Shown in pieces: positions 22,833 to 31,256 of a stretch of DNA of 56,600 nucleotides; position 1 is the first letter of the stretch; each line of letters begins with the position of its first letter. Below the pieces are notes generated by a model, which was not told the origin of the DNA, made no database searches, and saw only the letters and a program-made list of their open reading frames with translations. Location of the stretch: positions 1 to 56,600 of IMG/VR virus record IMGVR_UViG_3300028840_002373. The stretch is one strand, 5' to 3'. The position numbers and the translations under genes were made by a program. This DNA is from a virus.

Positions 22833-22913
22833 ATGAGATATTGTCCAATTTTGAAAGTAATGATAGACGAATCATTTTGTGAAGAAAATCATTGTTATAT
22901 GTGTGAATGGTAA
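22833..22913 (+). CDS. Cys-rich micropeptide
   Basis: A 26-residue peptide (MRYCPILKVMIDESFCEENH, ending CYMCEW) after AAGGAGTG. Four Cys residues (C4, C16, C22, C25 approximately) could bind one zinc. The stop lies in the left arm of a 10-bp hairpin at 22912-22935. Short length keeps confidence moderate, but the ribosome binding site and Cys spacing support a real gene. Confidence 0.45.
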   Translation: MRYCPILKVMIDESFCEENHCYMCEW

Positions 22914-22935
22914 GAGGTATCGATTGATACCTCTT
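22912..22935 (+). terminator. Hairpin between micropeptide and next gene
   Basis: A 10-bp stem AAGAGGTATC/GATACCTCTT with a GATT loop. It is followed by AATTAAAAAAAAGGAG and not by T residues, so it may be an RNA stability or translational hairpin just before a ribosome binding site and not a rightward terminator. Confidence 0.6.
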
Positions 22936-22960
22936 AATTAAAAAAAAAGGAGTGTACAAG

Positions 22961-23377
22961 ATGAATCAAGTTGTAAATGTACCATTAAAGGTATTCTTGA
23001 AACTAAGTGGTGAATGTAAGATAGTTGAGGAACGAATGAAACATTTAAAAGATGATATATCTAAATGTTTTAACTTAGAACAAGATATATGTAAATGTAC
23101 AAAAGAAGGACACAAGAAGACTAAACAAACTCTTAATTTAATAAAGTTTTCAGATGTTATGACTAAGTTTAATAAAGAAATAACAATTAAACCGAAATTT
23201 AATTCTCAGGTTGATGAATACCTAAATTATTCAATGAATATAGATGTTAAAGTATTTATGAATATGGTTGAGACAGTTAATAAGTATAATCAAAGAGTAC
23301 TATATCATGAAAACTTAGTTAATGTAGAAGATAAAGAAAAATACGCTCAAGCTGTAGTATATGGTGAAATTAAATAA
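22961..23377 (+). CDS. Hypothetical protein, paralogue of the gene at 22464
   Basis: A 138-residue protein from ATG 22961 after AAAAGGAGTG (a 9-nt longer reading includes the site). It is helical and charged, with Cys in CKCTKEGHKKTK. It shares the NIDVKVFMNMVETVNKYN segment with the gene at 22464. Function unknown; it belongs to the replication transcript. Confidence 0.55.
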   Translation: MNQVVNVPLKVFLKLSGECKIVEERMKHLKDDISKCFNLEQDICKCTKEGHKKTKQTLNLIKFSDVMTKFNKEITIKPKFNSQVDEYLNYSMNIDVKVFMNMVETVNKYNQRVLYHENLVNVEDKEKYAQAVVYGEIK

Positions 23378-23391
23378 GGTGGTGATAAAGG

Positions 23392-23601
23392 ATGAATCAA
23401 TTAGATAAATTAAAGGAACAATTAAAAAAAGCTAAAGAATCAGTATTAGAATGTAGTAATAGATTAGATAATTTTAATAATAAAGATGGTGAATGGGATG
23501 ATATTTATGACCATCTATGTCAAGGAGAAATTGAGAAAGAATTACAAAGTAAAAGACAAATAGTATTAGAATTAGAAAATAAAATAAAAGATATAAACTA
23601 A
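23392..23601 (+). CDS. Small coiled-coil protein, paralogue of the gene at 21142
   Basis: A 69-residue coiled coil (LDKLKEQLKKAKESVLEC and ELQSKRQIVLELENKIKD) flanking EWDDIYDHLCQGEIEKE. This matches HWDDDYDNICQN in the gene at 21142. The start follows AAGGTGGTGATAAAGG. Function unknown; a small oligomeric adaptor is plausible. Confidence 0.55.
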   Translation: MNQLDKLKEQLKKAKESVLECSNRLDNFNNKDGEWDDIYDHLCQGEIEKELQSKRQIVLELENKIKDIN

Positions 23602-23628
23602 ATTAAAACTAAAAGGAGATTGTGACTA

Positions 23629-25302
23629 ATGTTAACTAAAAAAGGAAATAAATTAATCTTAGAAGGAAATAATTTACCAGATTTCAATAGTGTACAAGGT
23701 AGCTCAAGAATAAAAAATGCATGGAGTTTTCCTATTGATTTCTTTTGTGTAAATCAGATAGCTAAAATATTGGGTTCTATTAAATTAGAACCTAGTGAGG
23801 AAGTTAAAAAGTGGTACTATGAGGAATATAATAAAAACTCATTAGCTAATAAGGTACAAAAGAATCAAGTTGTACCAGTACTAAGTAATATAGAAGGTTT
23901 AAACAAAGAATTAAAAGATTATCAATTACAGGGTGTTAAATTCTTTTTATCTGTTAACCGCTGTATACTAGGGTTCGAAGCTGGTTTGGGTAAAACTCTT
24001 ACAGCTATTAATTGCATGAAAACAATTAAAGCAAAAAAAGTTTTGGTAGTTTGTCCTAGTTACCTTAAATACAATTGGGAAGATGAAATAAACAAGTGGT
24101 CTGATTATACAAATACCATTATTAATGGAACACCAACTCAAAGGGAACAAGGTTACAAAGATTTCAAAGAAAATAATAAAAACATACTTATTGTTAACTA
24201 TGAGCAAATAAGATACAAAGTAACTAAAGGAGAAAACAACAAGGTAACAAATAAAGAAATTAAGATTCATAAGGATGTTTTAGAGCCAATATGGGATTTA
24301 ATAATAATGGATGAATGTCATAGATTAAAGGGAAGGGATTCTCAGGTATCTGAGGGTATGTTAAAGCTTAAGTCTAGAAATAAATTAATGCTCACAGGTA
24401 CACCAATTAATAAATGTGAAACTGAGATATGGAAGTTATTAAGGATTCTTGATAAACAAAGGTTTACAAGTTACTGGAAGTTTGCGGAGTATTACTGCAA
24501 TGTTGAAGATGGTTTCTATGGTAAAGAAATTAAAGGACTAAAGAATCCACAAGAATATAGTAAACTTCTTAATCGTTATATGCTGAGAAAGAAAAAAGAG
24601 GATGTAATAGATTTACCAGATAAGGTCATAAAGACTATTAAAATTGACTTATCACCTAAGCAACTAAAGTTATATAAGCAAGCTGAGAAAGACTATTTAA
24701 ACCCTAAAGGTGATGTTATAGAGTCAGATGTTGAAAAGTTTATAAGAATCAATCAAATAGTGCAAAATCCAGCAATCCTCGATGGTCAAAACGTATCTTC
24801 TTTAACTGATACAGCAATTGAAATACTACAGGATAATGAGGAAAAATTTATTATAGGCTGTGTATACATTGGTATGTCTGAGTTGACATATGAGACAATT
24901 AAAAAAGCTTTTCCTAAAAGAGACGTATTTCTTGTTAATGGTACGATTAATAATAAGAATAGACATGAAATAATAGAGAACTGGAAGAAAAAAAGAAATT
25001 CTATCATAATCACAACAATAAAAGCTATGAGTGAGGGGTTAAATTTAGATATCTGTGATAACATGATGTATCTTGATTATGATTGGTCAAATGTTGCCAA
25101 TTCACAGTTTAGCAATAGGATTCATAGAATGACTAGTACCAGACAAAAAATGTATTATCATTTAATTGTTAGAAAAACAGTATCAGAATACAAATACTAC
25201 AAGCTAATGAATGAAGATCATCAGATGTCTAAAGCTTTAAATGATACTCCTAGTGCTATTAAATATCTAGCTGAGGAATACAGGAGGTCTTTAGATGACT
25301 AA
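23629..25302 (+). CDS. SNF2-type DEAD/H helicase
   Basis: A 557-residue SF2 ATPase of the SNF2 group, about the usual size of phage versions, that probably remodels DNA or forks. Visible motifs: Q-like LKDYQLQGVKFFLSV near residue 90, Walker A GFEAGLGKTLTAINC near 118, motif Ia VLVVCPSYLKYNW, Walker B LIIMDECHRLKG near 228, motif III LMLTGTPINK, and lobe 2 with IIITTIKAMSEGLNL and the arginine-finger motif QFSNRIHRMTSTRQ. Start ATG 23629 follows AAAGGAGATTG within a partial copy of the conserved early leader. It overlaps the next start by 8 nt. Confidence 0.9.
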   Translation: MLTKKGNKLILEGNNLPDFNSVQGSSRIKNAWSFPIDFFCVNQIAKILGSIKLEPSEEVKKWYYEEYNKNSLANKVQKNQVVPVLSNIEGLNKELKDYQLQGVKFFLSVNRCILGFEAGLGKTLTAINCMKTIKAKKVLVVCPSYLKYNWEDEINKWSDYTNTIINGTPTQREQGYKDFKENNKNILIVNYEQIRYKVTKGENNKVTNKEIKIHKDVLEPIWDLIIMDECHRLKGRDSQVSEGMLKLKSRNKLMLTGTPINKCETEIWKLLRILDKQRFTSYWKFAEYYCNVEDGFYGKEIKGLKNPQEYSKLLNRYMLRKKKEDVIDLPDKVIKTIKIDLSPKQLKLYKQAEKDYLNPKGDVIESDVEKFIRINQIVQNPAILDGQNVSSLTDTAIEILQDNEEKFIIGCVYIGMSELTYETIKKAFPKRDVFLVNGTINNKNRHEIIENWKKKRNSIIITTIKAMSEGLNLDICDNMMYLDYDWSNVANSQFSNRIHRMTSTRQKMYYHLIVRKTVSEYKYYKLMNEDHQMSKALNDTPSAIKYLAEEYRRSLDD

Positions 25303-25741
25303 TAAAACACATATTATGTTTGGTGTAGCTGTTAATGCAACAGCTACTTATTTTTTAAAAGATTACATAGAAATAGATTTATCACATGTATTACTTGGTG
25401 CTATTATTGGTTCTCAGTTTCCTGACTTAGACTCAGAATGTAGTTGGATAACTCAAACTATCCCATTACCATATAAGTTGTTGAGTAAAACAAAAAAATT
25501 ACACCATAAAACCCATAGGACAATATTATTACACAGTCTCTATACAATAATTGTAACCATCATATTAATGTTAATGTTTAAAAATAGTATTATCATAGGT
25601 TTTGGAATAGGTATCATTACTCATATAGTAACTGATAACTTTATTAAATGTAATTCATTATTAGAAAAAGTTTGCTACTATATTTCTACTTCAATAATTA
25701 TTATCTTTATTATAAAGGAGGTGACTTTTTTAATTGGATAA
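25295..25741 (+). CDS. YdjM-like membrane metal-dependent hydrolase
   Basis: A 148-residue membrane protein of the YdjM/DUF457 type. It has an early His (THIMFGVAVNATAT), GAIIGSQFPDLDSE with the metal-binding Asp pair, KLHHKTHRTILLHS with a His cluster, and IITHIVTDNF. Four hydrophobic spans surround these. In E. coli YdjM is LexA-controlled; phage members may act on lipids or alter the membrane, but the substrate is unknown. It overlaps the helicase stop by 8 nt. Confidence 0.8.
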   Translation: MTNKTHIMFGVAVNATATYFLKDYIEIDLSHVLLGAIIGSQFPDLDSECSWITQTIPLPYKLLSKTKKLHHKTHRTILLHSLYTIIVTIILMLMFKNSIIIGFGIGIITHIVTDNFIKCNSLLEKVCYYISTSIIIIFIIKEVTFLIG

Positions 25742-25922
25742 CAAAGAGAACTATGAGAACATTAAGAAACTATCACCTAATTGTTTAGATAATGCCATAT
25801 ATAATTATAATGAAAATCCTATATCAGTAGAAAACTTAAGAAACTCAATTAAAAGTAAAAGATTAAATGCAGTCCATAAGGCACTATTTTACTATATTCT
25901 ATATGTTAAAGATAAAAAATAA
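25734..25922 (+). CDS. Small hypothetical protein
   Basis: A 62-residue protein from TTG 25734, after AAAGGAGGTGAC; the start codon sits in the recurring TTTTTTAATTGG word. Helical and basic at the end (KSKRLNAVHKALFYYILYVK). It overlaps the YdjM-like stop by 8 nt and ends the helicase transcript. No family recognised. Confidence 0.5.
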   Translation: MDNKENYENIKKLSPNCLDNAIYNYNENPISVENLRNSIKSKRLNAVHKALFYYILYVKDKK

Positions 25923-25941
25923 AATTAATTATGAAAAAGTA

Positions 25942-25970
25942 TTGACATTAATTATCATAGATGATAATAT
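25942..25970 (+). promoter_or_regulatory. Strong promoter of the ssDNA-binding protein gene
   Basis: TTGACA, a 17-nt spacer (TTAATTATCATAGATGA) and TAATAT. The leader continues with AAATAAACTAAATTAAAC and GGAGGT, the conserved early leader. Its consensus quality fits the high level needed for a DNA-binding protein. Confidence 0.85.
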
Positions 25971-26028
25971 ATAAATGTACCAACGAGGTACACAAAAAAT
26001 AAACTAAATTAAACGGAGGTAACAAAAA

Positions 26029-26784
26029 ATGGCTAAAGGAACTAAAACTTCAAAAGGAACTAAATATGTAAGTGGAAAGGTGGATTTAATATTTCCAGCT
26101 ATAGCAACACCACAGTATTATGTAGCAAATAGTAACAAGTTTGTAACAATTCAGAAAGAAGATCAATTGGAAAAAGAATGTACTAAGAACGATAAGGGTG
26201 TATGGGTAAAGCAAGTAGATGATAAAGATGTAGACTTAGGATATGTTGTTACTGTATTAGTACCAAAAGATTCGAATGAGGGTAAGAAGATTAAACATAT
26301 AATAGATACTGAATGGGAAAATGGTAAAAAAGCTGGTATGATTTCTAAAAGATCACTTTATCCATTAGTAGATGGTGATGAAAAAGCGGATGAATTAGAA
26401 TCTAGAGATAAAAACGGAGAATATTACAGAGGTTGTTATAGTCTTCAAGCAAAAACAAAATATAAACCATTAATAATCGAGGGTAAAAAAAGAGTCAATC
26501 CAACATCAACTATATTTGATGTAGATCACAATGGTTGGACTGGTAGAGTATCGTTAACAATTAGACCATATAAATTTGGTGCAAATTCAGGAGTTAGTAT
26601 CAAACTTAATCAAATATGTTTCTTAGAAGATAATCCAGATTTAGATTTTGGTGGCGGTTGTGATTTTGAGATTGAGGAAGAAGACGAGCAAACAGATTTT
26701 GGTAATAATGTTGCAAATAATGAAACAGTTAACACAGGTATACAATCATGTTATGATGAAGAAGAAGAACCACCAGTCATGTAA
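26029..26784 (+). CDS. ssDNA-binding protein, gp2.5/DUF2815-like
   Basis: A 251-residue OB-fold candidate. The N-terminal SGKVDLIFPAIATPQYYVAN, the middle FDVDHNGWTGRVSLTIRPYKFG and the strongly acidic C-terminus (EEEDEQ, ending EEEEPP) are the layout of T7 gp2.5-like single-strand binding proteins, whose acidic tail contacts polymerase and helicase. It is transcribed alone from its own promoter, directly before the DNA polymerase, and is followed by a terminator. Family call is by pattern and context. Confidence 0.75.
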   Translation: MAKGTKTSKGTKYVSGKVDLIFPAIATPQYYVANSNKFVTIQKEDQLEKECTKNDKGVWVKQVDDKDVDLGYVVTVLVPKDSNEGKKIKHIIDTEWENGKKAGMISKRSLYPLVDGDEKADELESRDKNGEYYRGCYSLQAKTKYKPLIIEGKKRVNPTSTIFDVDHNGWTGRVSLTIRPYKFGANSGVSIKLNQICFLEDNPDLDFGGGCDFEIEEEDEQTDFGNNVANNETVNTGIQSCYDEEEEPPVM

Positions 26785-26796
26785 TATTTACTCATA

Positions 26797-26830
26797 AAGA
26801 AAAAGGAGATATATTATCTCCTTTTTCTTA
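26797..26830 (+). terminator. Terminator after the ssDNA-binding protein gene
   Basis: Long stem AAGAAAAAGGAGATA/TATCTCCTTTTTCTT with an A/T-rich tail. It separates abundant ssDNA-binding protein mRNA from the polymerase gene. Confidence 0.85.
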
Positions 26831-26913
26831 TTTAATAGGTAAAAATTAATGAATAGATTATTCTTTAATTATAACATGTTAACTAAATTAAACTAAAAGG
26901 AGATTGATAAACA

Positions 26914-29634
26914 ATGGATATTAAAGATATAAGGTATAACATAATAGATATTGAGTGTCTATATTATAAAAAGGATGGTGTTAACTCAGGATATTTTAGT
27001 TTTCAATATTTAACTGATGAAATGGAAGAAGCTAAGATATTTGAGTGTAGGACTGATAAACATTTTCATACACTTTATAGATCATTATCAAAGACTAATA
27101 GACCAATGTATTGTTATTCAATAGACTATGACAAACTTATGATTAACTGCTTTTGCAAAATGGTCGAAAAAGGTATAACAAATATCGCATGGAAACTCAG
27201 AAACATATCAGATTTTTATATTAATGGTGATGTAAACTTTTTTCAGTTAAACAAGGAGTTTTGGGTTGATATATATTATGAAAATAAAAATTCTTTTGAT
27301 GGTGATGATTTGTACGAATGGTCACTAGATCAATTAAAAGAGAATAAGTCAGATAATGAGATAGAATTTATTAATCGTTATGATTGGTTACTAGGTAAGT
27401 CTAAGTTATTTAGTAAACTTAACATACTAGAGATACCTAAGATTATGTATTACTATACTATAAGACAAGACAACAAACCAAGAATGACTATATCACTAAA
27501 GAAACTACAATTATTCTATGAGAACTATAATATAAAATTTGATTTCGCTAAATATATGAATATGGCTGACATAGAGAAAGATGGTCTATATGACGAATTT
27601 ATTAAATACTCTTTAAATGATGTTGATTTCCTTAAACGTATCTGGGATAAGAAAGCTAAAGACGATATTGTAAAAAGAATCTATGCAGTTAAAGCAGTTA
27701 AGAAATTGAATCCAGATTTTGAAGTATCTGAAAGAGCTATTTATTCAGAAAATAACACAAAATTAATCAATGAGATACTAAAGATCGATAACCCTAACAA
27801 GGATATTAAGATCAATTATTTAGATTATGTTAACACTCCATATGATAAGTTTAATAATTTCGCAAGCTTTATTACACTTAATCAAGATGTTAAAAAGGAT
27901 AAAGAATTAAAGAATAAATATTGTGAAACTTATGAAAAAATATATGAAAATGATGATACCAAAAAGTATGAAGATGGGCAAGTTGAAACCATTGTTAATA
28001 CTATTGACGAATTAAATATCAATGATGTTATGGTCAAATTTGGTCTTGGTGGTTTACATGGTTCTTTAGAAAACTATATTCAAGATGATTTAATTCATTT
28101 AGATTATAGATCACAATACCCATCAATCATACTACAATATAAAGAATTGTTCTCACAGATAATAAATGTTGACTTGTATGAACAGGTTTACAATATGCGT
28201 AATTTCGAGATTAAACCACGATTAAAACAGTTATATGAAGATCAAAAAAATCAAGACAGTATTAATAAATTAGCACAATTAAAAAAAGATGCAGAAGATC
28301 AATTGAAAATCATACATGATGGTGGTAATGATGGAGCAGACATAGCAGTATATCAAGATTACATGAGCGAAATTGAACACTTAGAAACAAAATCAAAAGA
28401 AATCTATGATGAAATTACACAACTAACAGAATTAGAGCAAGGTTTAAAACTTATATTAAATACTGCTTATGGTCTTATTAATAGTAACTTCAAGTTATCC
28501 ATAGCAAATAAGACACTAGGACGTTTAATTTGTTTAAAAGGTCAATCAATGTTACTAAATCTAATGTATAAACTTGGTAAAACTGAGATAGCAAATGTTA
28601 ATACAGATGGGATAATTGTAAAAAATACTGAAAATCTAGACATAGATCAAATAGTCAAAGAAGATGAAGACAGATACTTTGTACTTGGTGTGTCAAAGAT
28701 AGACAAATTAATACAAAAATCTGTTAATAGTTACATTAAGATATCTAATGGTAAGATGAAAACTAAAGGAGAATTCAATCTATCAATTAAGAACTATATT
28801 AATAAACATGATAAGTTTATAGGTTTACCAAATGCACTTAGAATGATTGAGAATAAACCTAATGAGATATACCCTATTTATTTTAATCGTAGGTATGTAG
28901 ACGTACAAGGGTATGAGGAAGATTTCAAAGATCATGCTTATTATTTAACTGATAAAGATAATGGAGCAATGGCAATTAAGAAAACTATAAGACCATTAAT
29001 ACTAGGGTGTGAGGGTGAAATAATGTATTTCACACCAGATAAAGAAAAGGCTAGAATTGGAGAATACAATAGATTCGCAACATTAACACATAATAAAATA
29101 ATGGAACATAGATTAAGTGATAGCTCGAAGGGTATTAAGTATTACAAGTATGAATTGTCACCAGATGAAAACGAGGACTCAATTAAAAATAAAAGATTCA
29201 TTAAAAGAAAATTAGCACAGTTAAAGAAGGATAATATTTTAATTGTTGGGAATATATCAATTGATGGTAGTGAACATAAGACAACTATATTATGTCAAGG
29301 TAATAATCCAGTTAAAGACTTCAACAATTATACTATGACTAATATATTAAAATCTAAGAATGTAACAGGATTTTATTTAGCTGAGAACAATAGTTATCAC
29401 ATGGTTAGTACGGATAATTTAGAGACAATAGAATTACTTGATAACTTCAATACCTTAACAGTCACACACAAAAGCGGTAGAAAATGTTATATATTCGGCG
29501 ATATTGACAAAGAATATATCAAATGCTTTGAAAACATTAGATATCAAAAGGGAATAAGTATACCATTAGTTAAATTAGATGATAGTTATACCTGTGATTT
29601 CAACAAACCACAATATTTAATCTCAGATTTATAA
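26914..29634 (+). CDS. Family B DNA polymerase
   Basis: A 906-residue replicative polymerase with proofreading. ExoI NIIDIECLYY (D12, E14) and ExoIII YSLNDVDF near 231 are visible. Polymerase motif A is DYRSQYPSI near 397, motif B LKLILNTAYGLIN near 512 and motif C NVNTDGIIV near 565, where the usual DTDS is NTDG but the key Asp remains. Between A and B lies an inserted coiled coil of about 90 residues. After motif C, roughly 330 residues of thumb and C-terminal domain follow. Start ATG 26914 comes after the conserved leader ACTAAATTAAACTAAAAGG. A circular map argues against protein priming, though sequence cannot exclude it. Confidence 0.92.
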   Translation: MDIKDIRYNIIDIECLYYKKDGVNSGYFSFQYLTDEMEEAKIFECRTDKHFHTLYRSLSKTNRPMYCYSIDYDKLMINCFCKMVEKGITNIAWKLRNISDFYINGDVNFFQLNKEFWVDIYYENKNSFDGDDLYEWSLDQLKENKSDNEIEFINRYDWLLGKSKLFSKLNILEIPKIMYYYTIRQDNKPRMTISLKKLQLFYENYNIKFDFAKYMNMADIEKDGLYDEFIKYSLNDVDFLKRIWDKKAKDDIVKRIYAVKAVKKLNPDFEVSERAIYSENNTKLINEILKIDNPNKDIKINYLDYVNTPYDKFNNFASFITLNQDVKKDKELKNKYCETYEKIYENDDTKKYEDGQVETIVNTIDELNINDVMVKFGLGGLHGSLENYIQDDLIHLDYRSQYPSIILQYKELFSQIINVDLYEQVYNMRNFEIKPRLKQLYEDQKNQDSINKLAQLKKDAEDQLKIIHDGGNDGADIAVYQDYMSEIEHLETKSKEIYDEITQLTELEQGLKLILNTAYGLINSNFKLSIANKTLGRLICLKGQSMLLNLMYKLGKTEIANVNTDGIIVKNTENLDIDQIVKEDEDRYFVLGVSKIDKLIQKSVNSYIKISNGKMKTKGEFNLSIKNYINKHDKFIGLPNALRMIENKPNEIYPIYFNRRYVDVQGYEEDFKDHAYYLTDKDNGAMAIKKTIRPLILGCEGEIMYFTPDKEKARIGEYNRFATLTHNKIMEHRLSDSSKGIKYYKYELSPDENEDSIKNKRFIKRKLAQLKKDNILIVGNISIDGSEHKTTILCQGNNPVKDFNNYTMTNILKSKNVTGFYLAENNSYHMVSTDNLETIELLDNFNTLTVTHKSGRKCYIFGDIDKEYIKCFENIRYQKGISIPLVKLDDSYTCDFNKPQYLISDL

Positions 29635-29636
29635 AT

Positions 29637-29668
29637 AAAAAAAAGGCTAACATATAGCCTTTTTTTTG
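29637..29668. terminator. Bidirectional terminator at the mirror axis
   Basis: Stem GGCTA/TAGCC flanked by eight A and eight T residues, centred at 29,652 between the polymerase gene (+) and the leftward accessory operon (-). It terminates both. The mirror axis of the two iteron loci is 29,650, so this terminator stands at the midpoint of the 18.7-kb segment between them. Confidence 0.92.
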
Positions 29669-29765
29669 TTACTCATTTATGGAACATAACCACTAAAAAA
29701 AAGATAATTGGTATAATTAACCTTAACAAATTTCAACATCATATAATATATATTGCATTGTACCA

Positions 29766-29803
29766 TTAAGTAAACATGTTTGTAAATATATTTGCCTTTT
29801 CTT
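29766..29803. repeat. 38-bp direct repeat, copy 1
   Basis: Identical to 30005-30042, the last 38 nt of the kinase-like gene. Copy 1 carries the same coding end out of frame, next to the stop of the small gene at 29802. The copies bracket that small gene, suggesting it was inserted, or the region duplicated, by recombination across the repeat. The rest of 29669-29765 shows no gene. Confidence 0.85.
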
Positions 29804-29984
29804 ATAATCCCTTAATATTCCTTTGTCTGATTTCATACTGAATTTTACGCATAACACCATATAATTCCTCATTTGTATACAATGATATAAAATTATCAAT
29901 AAAAACATTATTATTCTTTTGTTCCTTCATTAATAAAATTAATTTTAGTTCTTTTTGTTTATTTTCGTTTACCTTGTTGTCCAT
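29802..29984 (-). CDS. Small hypothetical protein between 38-bp repeats
   Basis: A 60-residue helical, charged protein (NENKQKELKLILLMKEQKNN, then FIDNFISLYTNEELYGVMRK) with AAGGAG 9 nt before the start. A competing frame at 29723-29908 has no ribosome binding site. It appears to be a recent arrival, since direct repeats derived from its upstream neighbour flank it. Function unknown. Confidence 0.55.
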   Translation of the reverse strand: MDNKVNENKQKELKLILLMKEQKNNNVFIDNFISLYTNEELYGVMRKIQYEIRQRNIKGL

Positions 29985-30004
29985 TGTTTTAATTCTCCTT
30001 CCAG

Positions 30005-30042
30005 TTAAGTAAACATGTTTGTAAATATATTTGCCTTTTCTT
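30005..30042. repeat. 38-bp direct repeat, copy 2
   Basis: The original copy, forming the 3' end of the kinase-like gene (reading EKANIFTNMFT and stop). See copy 1 at 29766. Confidence 0.85.
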
Positions 30043-30517
30043 TCAATTGCTCTAATGTTCCATCATTTAATATAATATGGTCATACATTAGATCATTAAA
30101 GTTATAACTTTTATCAATATCTGATAACTCACTATCACCTTGATTACTATTAGGATTAACAACTAATACCTTTATACATTTACCATAATCCTTAAATTCC
30201 TTTTCTTCTCTACAGTGTATGAAGTTTAAATTATTTTTCCTGAGTCTATCATTTACACAATACTTGAAATAATTAGGATTATATTTCTTTATCATCTTTT
30301 TTAATTGGTGCAAAAAGTTTCTATACTCCTTACATTTATCAACATTTCTTACATCATGGTCATAATAAAATACTTGGTTAGCTATGAATCTAAGAGTATC
30401 AACAGTACTTATATTATTACATGGCACATATTGACTACAGTATTCTATAAAAGTATCTTTACCGCTATAACATTGACCATTAATGATAATATTATAAGTA
30501 TTTTTTAATTGTCTCAT
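30005..30517 (-). CDS. P-loop deoxynucleoside monophosphate kinase-like protein
   Basis: A 170-residue protein with an N-terminal strand and Walker A (YNIIINGQCYSGKDTFIEYC), then VDTLRFIANQVFYYDHD and a C-terminal YDHIILNDGTLEQLKEKAN, the pattern of phage dNMP kinases (T4 gp1-like superfamily). The likely job is to phosphorylate dNMPs from degraded host DNA. Residues between the P-loop and HCREEKEF would form the LID and base-binding helices. It is coupled to the upstream gene by a 4-nt overlap. Confidence 0.7.
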   Translation of the reverse strand: MRQLKNTYNIIINGQCYSGKDTFIEYCSQYVPCNNISTVDTLRFIANQVFYYDHDVRNVDKCKEYRNFLHQLKKMIKKYNPNYFKYCVNDRLRKNNLNFIHCREEKEFKDYGKCIKVLVVNPNSNQGDSELSDIDKSYNFNDLMYDHIILNDGTLEQLKEKANIFTNMFT

Positions 30518-30720
30518 GACTTGCTATCTCCTATAAATTTTTTTAAAAATATATGTGCTATCTCATTTGATTTCTCATAACCTAAATTCGAGTTATCCAT
30601 AATTGTTACAGCTAAATTAGATTGCCATGCATAATATAAACTATTGTTATACCTATCTTTCTTTAGTTCTTCTTTAAATATCTTCATACCCTTTGATAAA
30701 TCATCATATCTATTATTCAT
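30514..30720 (-). CDS. Small hypothetical protein
   Basis: A 68-residue mostly helical protein (YDDLSKGMKIFKEELKKDRY, then NEIAHIFLKKFIGD). Its stop overlaps the kinase-like start and its ATG overlaps the stop of the membrane peptide upstream (TAATG), so three genes are coupled. No family recognised. Confidence 0.55.
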   Translation of the reverse strand: MNNRYDDLSKGMKIFKEELKKDRYNNSLYYAWQSNLAVTIMDNSNLGYEKSNEIAHIFLKKFIGDSKS

Positions 30721-30827
30721 TATAATATACCTCTGTCTCTACATAATTTATTTATCCAGTTAAAAGAACTGATTAAACCTAATATCACAATTACCATTAT
30801 TACACTACTTAATACATATTCATACAT
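30720..30827 (-). CDS. Single-span membrane peptide
   Basis: A 35-residue peptide with one span (YVLSSVIMVIVILGLISSF) followed by a basic end (NWINKLCRDRG). ATG 30827 follows GGAGGTTATG at suitable spacing, and the stop shares a base with the next ATG. A single-span peptide in an early operon might modify membrane or host systems; the role is unknown. Confidence 0.5.
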   Translation of the reverse strand: MYEYVLSSVIMVIVILGLISSFNWINKLCRDRGIL

Positions 30828-30843
30828 TAGTCATAACCTCCTT

Positions 30844-31137
30844 TTAGTCTTTTGTTCCTATGATTTTCCCATAAACATCCATAAATAAAATATCATGATT
30901 TCTCATTTCTCTAATATCTGTTATCTGATATCTAATATCTTTAGTAATCATGTTACATTCATTCAATAATTCATCTGGCATAATGCAATGTAAATAGATT
31001 CCTAAGTGTACCTTAATTACAAATTTGGTAAACTTAACTTGTTTCTTTTTTAACAGTATTACTGAGTTTAATTGCAATTGCATAATTTGTTTTATTGGCA
31101 TATTAATTAATGCAATTTTATAAAAATCTTCTATCAT
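30844..31137 (-). CDS. Hypothetical protein
   Basis: A 97-residue basic protein with a helical start (IEDFYKIALINMPIKQIMQL) and a beta-rich end (IRYQITDIREMRNHDILFMD). No family recognised. It is preceded by GGAGGGTAATT and lies between two membrane-peptide genes. Confidence 0.5.
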   Translation of the reverse strand: MIEDFYKIALINMPIKQIMQLQLNSVILLKKKQVKFTKFVIKVHLGIYLHCIMPDELLNECNMITKDIRYQITDIREMRNHDILFMDVYGKIIGTKD

Positions 31138-31141
31138 GTAA

Positions 31142-31252
31142 TTACCCTCCTTTTGATATGCTATGAATCACTAAGATAATAAAAAGAATAATAGCCAAAA
31201 CCCCTCCAAATACACCACCTATAATAAAAGTAAAAAATATATCCCAGTTCAT
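31142..31252 (-). CDS. Single-span membrane peptide with glycine-rich core
   Basis: A 36-residue peptide (MNWDIFFTFIIGGVFGGVLA then IILFIILVIHSI), a single membrane span with a GGxxGG motif that could drive oligomerisation, as in small holin-like or transport peptides. It starts just after the stop of the RHH gene and its end provides the ribosome binding site of the next gene. Function unknown. Confidence 0.5.
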   Translation of the reverse strand: MNWDIFFTFIIGGVFGGVLAIILFIILVIHSISKGG

Positions 31253-31256
31253 AAAA

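Noticed and set aside
29723-29908. Alternative frame overlapping the gene at 29802
   Set aside because: No ribosome binding site before its start and it runs through the duplicated 38-bp segment.
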